Assembly (NCBI GenBank): GCA_002343395.1
Contig: DDSN01000122.1
Location: 1-7,343 of the forward strand
Reading direction: 5' to 3'
DNA from: Hyphomonadaceae bacterium UBA2389
GTDB lineage: Bacteria; Pseudomonadota; Alphaproteobacteria; Caulobacterales; Aquidulcibacteraceae
Length of the DNA: 7,343 nucleotides
In this document: piece by piece, positions 6,564 through 7,343 of the stretch
Position numbering within the stretch: the first letter of the stretch is position 1
Layout: each line of letters opens with the position of its first letter
Translations under genes and position numbers: made by a program
The notes under the pieces: model-generated
Database searches by the model: none
What the model was told of the DNA's origin: nothing
What the model saw: the letters and a program-made list of their open reading frames with translations, nothing else

Positions 6564-6577
6564 CGCCGCCAGCGGCG
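6564..6577. repeat. 14-bp GC dyad abutting the operator candidate
   Basis: CGCCGC (6564-6569) and GCGGCG (6572-6577) are perfect 6-bp arms around a 2-bp centre, starting at the base after the CTACCCA...TGGGTAG dyad. It could be a second operator half or a chance palindrome in GC-rich DNA. Confidence 0.3.
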
Positions 6578-6606
6578 TGTTTGCGTATGCACCCGGCGTC
6601 GCATTC

Positions 6607-6613
6607 GAGGGGA
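6607..6613 (+). promoter_or_regulatory. Shine-Dalgarno sequence of the lipoprotein gene
   Basis: GAGGGGA ends 7 nt before ATG 6621. It leaves only 1 nt before the alternative GTG at 6615, so it fixes the start at 6621. Confidence 0.7.
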
Positions 6614-6620
6614 CGTGCAG

Positions 6621-7145
6621 ATGAAGCGGATGGTTGTAGCGGCGGCGTTGGCGTTGGCGGCGTGCGGGCAGGGCGGGGCGCCGGCGGGTCAGGACCCAAC
6701 GGTCGAGGCGCCGGCGCAAGCGCCGCCGTCGATGGCGGCTGTCGCGCCGGAGAACGCTGTCGCCGCCGATGCGGTGCGCGCGTGCTTTCTGACGGGCGCG
6801 CAAGTCTCGGCCGCGCTCGGCGGCAGCTACCAGGACGGCGTTGAGTCCGCGCAGAACGCGCCGTACCTGCGCTCCTGCAATTTCCGCGGCAGCGACAATG
6901 ACGTTGTGGTCTCCGCGTATTGGGTCGATCCGGCGATGCCGGTGGCCTCCGTGTCGGCGACGCTCGGCCCATCGCCGGAAGCCATCGCGGGCGACGCGGA
7001 CGGCGCCTATTACGATCCGCCCATCGTCACCGGCGGTTGCACGCTGGCTTATCGCCGCGCCAACGTGACCTACACGATCCAGATCATGCAGTGCCGCTCT
7101 GTGTCCGACGCCCGCGCGCGCCTGCTGGCGTTGCCGCGGCCGTAA
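6621..7145 (+). CDS. Small lipoprotein with four cysteines, unknown function
   Basis: The 174-aa product begins with a short lipoprotein signal, MKRMVVAAALALAAC, where the lipobox LAAC puts the lipidated cysteine at position 15. A low-complexity Ala/Pro-rich tether follows (about 16-50). The folded part (about 52-170) starts ACFLTGAQVSAALGG and carries cysteines at 55, 86, 140 and 158, spaced as two likely disulfides (55-86 and 140-158), which suits an exported domain. The start, with its 'CxLLT..ev..alG' look and a later SCNF, resembles DUF3558-like lipoproteins; this is a weak family guess. It should sit on the periplasmic face of the inner or outer membrane. It is transcribed away from the GMC operon, with 156 bp between, and no gene follows before the window ends. 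Start at 6621 is set by GAGGGGA upstream. Confidence 0.85.
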   Translation: MKRMVVAAALALAACGQGGAPAGQDPTVEAPAQAPPSMAAVAPENAVAADAVRACFLTGAQVSAALGGSYQDGVESAQNAPYLRSCNFRGSDNDVVVSAYWVDPAMPVASVSATLGPSPEAIAGDADGAYYDPPIVTGGCTLAYRRANVTYTIQIMQCRSVSDARARLLALPRP

Positions 7146-7219
7146 GCAGCGAGGTGAGAGGCGCCGTGGAGAGCCTACGTCGCTTCAACGGACAAAGCAG
7201 GTGAGAAGATGTGGATCAT

Positions 7220-7249
7220 GCCGGCAAGATGCCGGCGGTCCCCAGCGCT
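7220..7249 (+). repeat. REP-like element, left copy
   Basis: This 30-bp unit consists of GCCGGC, a 5-nt loop (AAGAT), GCCGGC, then GGTCCCCAGCGCT. GCCGGC is self-complementary, so the first 16 nt can form a 6-bp hairpin. It matches the inverted unit at 7314-7343 at 26 of 30 positions. It lies 74 bp past the lipoprotein stop, in non-coding DNA, as repetitive extragenic palindromes usually do. Copies elsewhere in the genome cannot be seen here. Confidence 0.7.
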
Positions 7250-7313
7250 TGTGTTTCCCGCGGGCATGACATTGCAAGGCACATTCGCGGCGAACAACAT
7301 CGTGTCACGAAGG

Positions 7314-7343
7314 AGCCCTGGGGACCGCCGGCTTCCAGCCGGC
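7314..7343 (-). repeat. REP-like element, right copy in inverted orientation
   Basis: Read on the minus strand this is GCCGGC, TGGAA, GCCGGC, then GGTCCCCAGGGCT, the same unit as at 7220-7249 with three changes in the loop and one near the tail. The pair faces inward around 64 bp of non-coding DNA (7250-7313) that contains the small palindromes CCCGCGGG (7257-7264) and TTCGCGGCGAA (7284-7294). Together they look like a BIME or a small inverted-repeat element. The last base of the unit is the last base of the window, so it may extend further. Confidence 0.7.

Noticed and set aside
1..7343. CRISPR array, tRNA/rRNA, transposase, phage or toxin-antitoxin genes
   Set aside because: No regularly spaced direct repeats, no cloverleaf or rRNA-like stretch, and no matching protein motifs were seen on either strand.

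Overview
The window is high-GC, densely coding DNA whose gene families point to an alphaproteobacterium. The evidence is an AmtB transporter gene followed closely by ftsK on the same strand, a UbiH/UbiF-type flavin hydroxylase next door, and a CtrA-like TTAACC half-site in one promoter region. A Caulobacterales/Hyphomonadaceae-like host would fit, but that placement is inference from style and synteny. No rRNA, tRNA, CRISPR array, transposase or phage gene was seen.

Layout. (1) Positions 1-1401, minus strand: the N-terminal 467 codons of the DNA translocase FtsK, cut by the window edge just after its Walker A motif. (2) Positions 1402-1570: a spacer with two inverted repeats, one in the ftsK leader and one with 13-bp perfect arms just past the amtB stop. 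(3) Positions 1571-2992, minus: ammonium transporter amtB with a signal peptide. (4) Positions 2993-3169: a divergent intergenic region with repeated GGCAAGCC/GGCTTGCC inverted repeats. (5) Positions 3170-4429, plus: a UbiH/UbiF-family FAD monooxygenase, probably for ubiquinone synthesis. It converges, with an 8-bp gap, on a minus-strand pair: a 153-aa two-helix membrane protein (4438-4899) overlapped by 4 bp (ATGA) with a GMC-family FAD oxidoreductase (4896-6464). (6) Positions 6465-6620: a divergent regulatory region with a 16-bp perfect dyad, a second dyad directly abutting it, and a consensus TTGACA box. (7) Positions 6621-7145, plus: a small lipoprotein with four further cysteines. (8) Positions 7220-7343: two 30-bp REP-like repeats facing each other, running to the window edge.

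How the parts relate. AmtB/FtsK and the UbiH-like gene are housekeeping functions (ammonium uptake, chromosome segregation at division, quinone synthesis). The GMC oxidoreductase and its coupled membrane protein form a two-gene operon that may share control with the divergent lipoprotein through the dyads between them. That unit is the least ordinary part of the window. I see no sequence evidence for a defence system or other wholly new machinery, and the substrate of the oxidoreductase and the role of its partner cannot be read from sequence alone.
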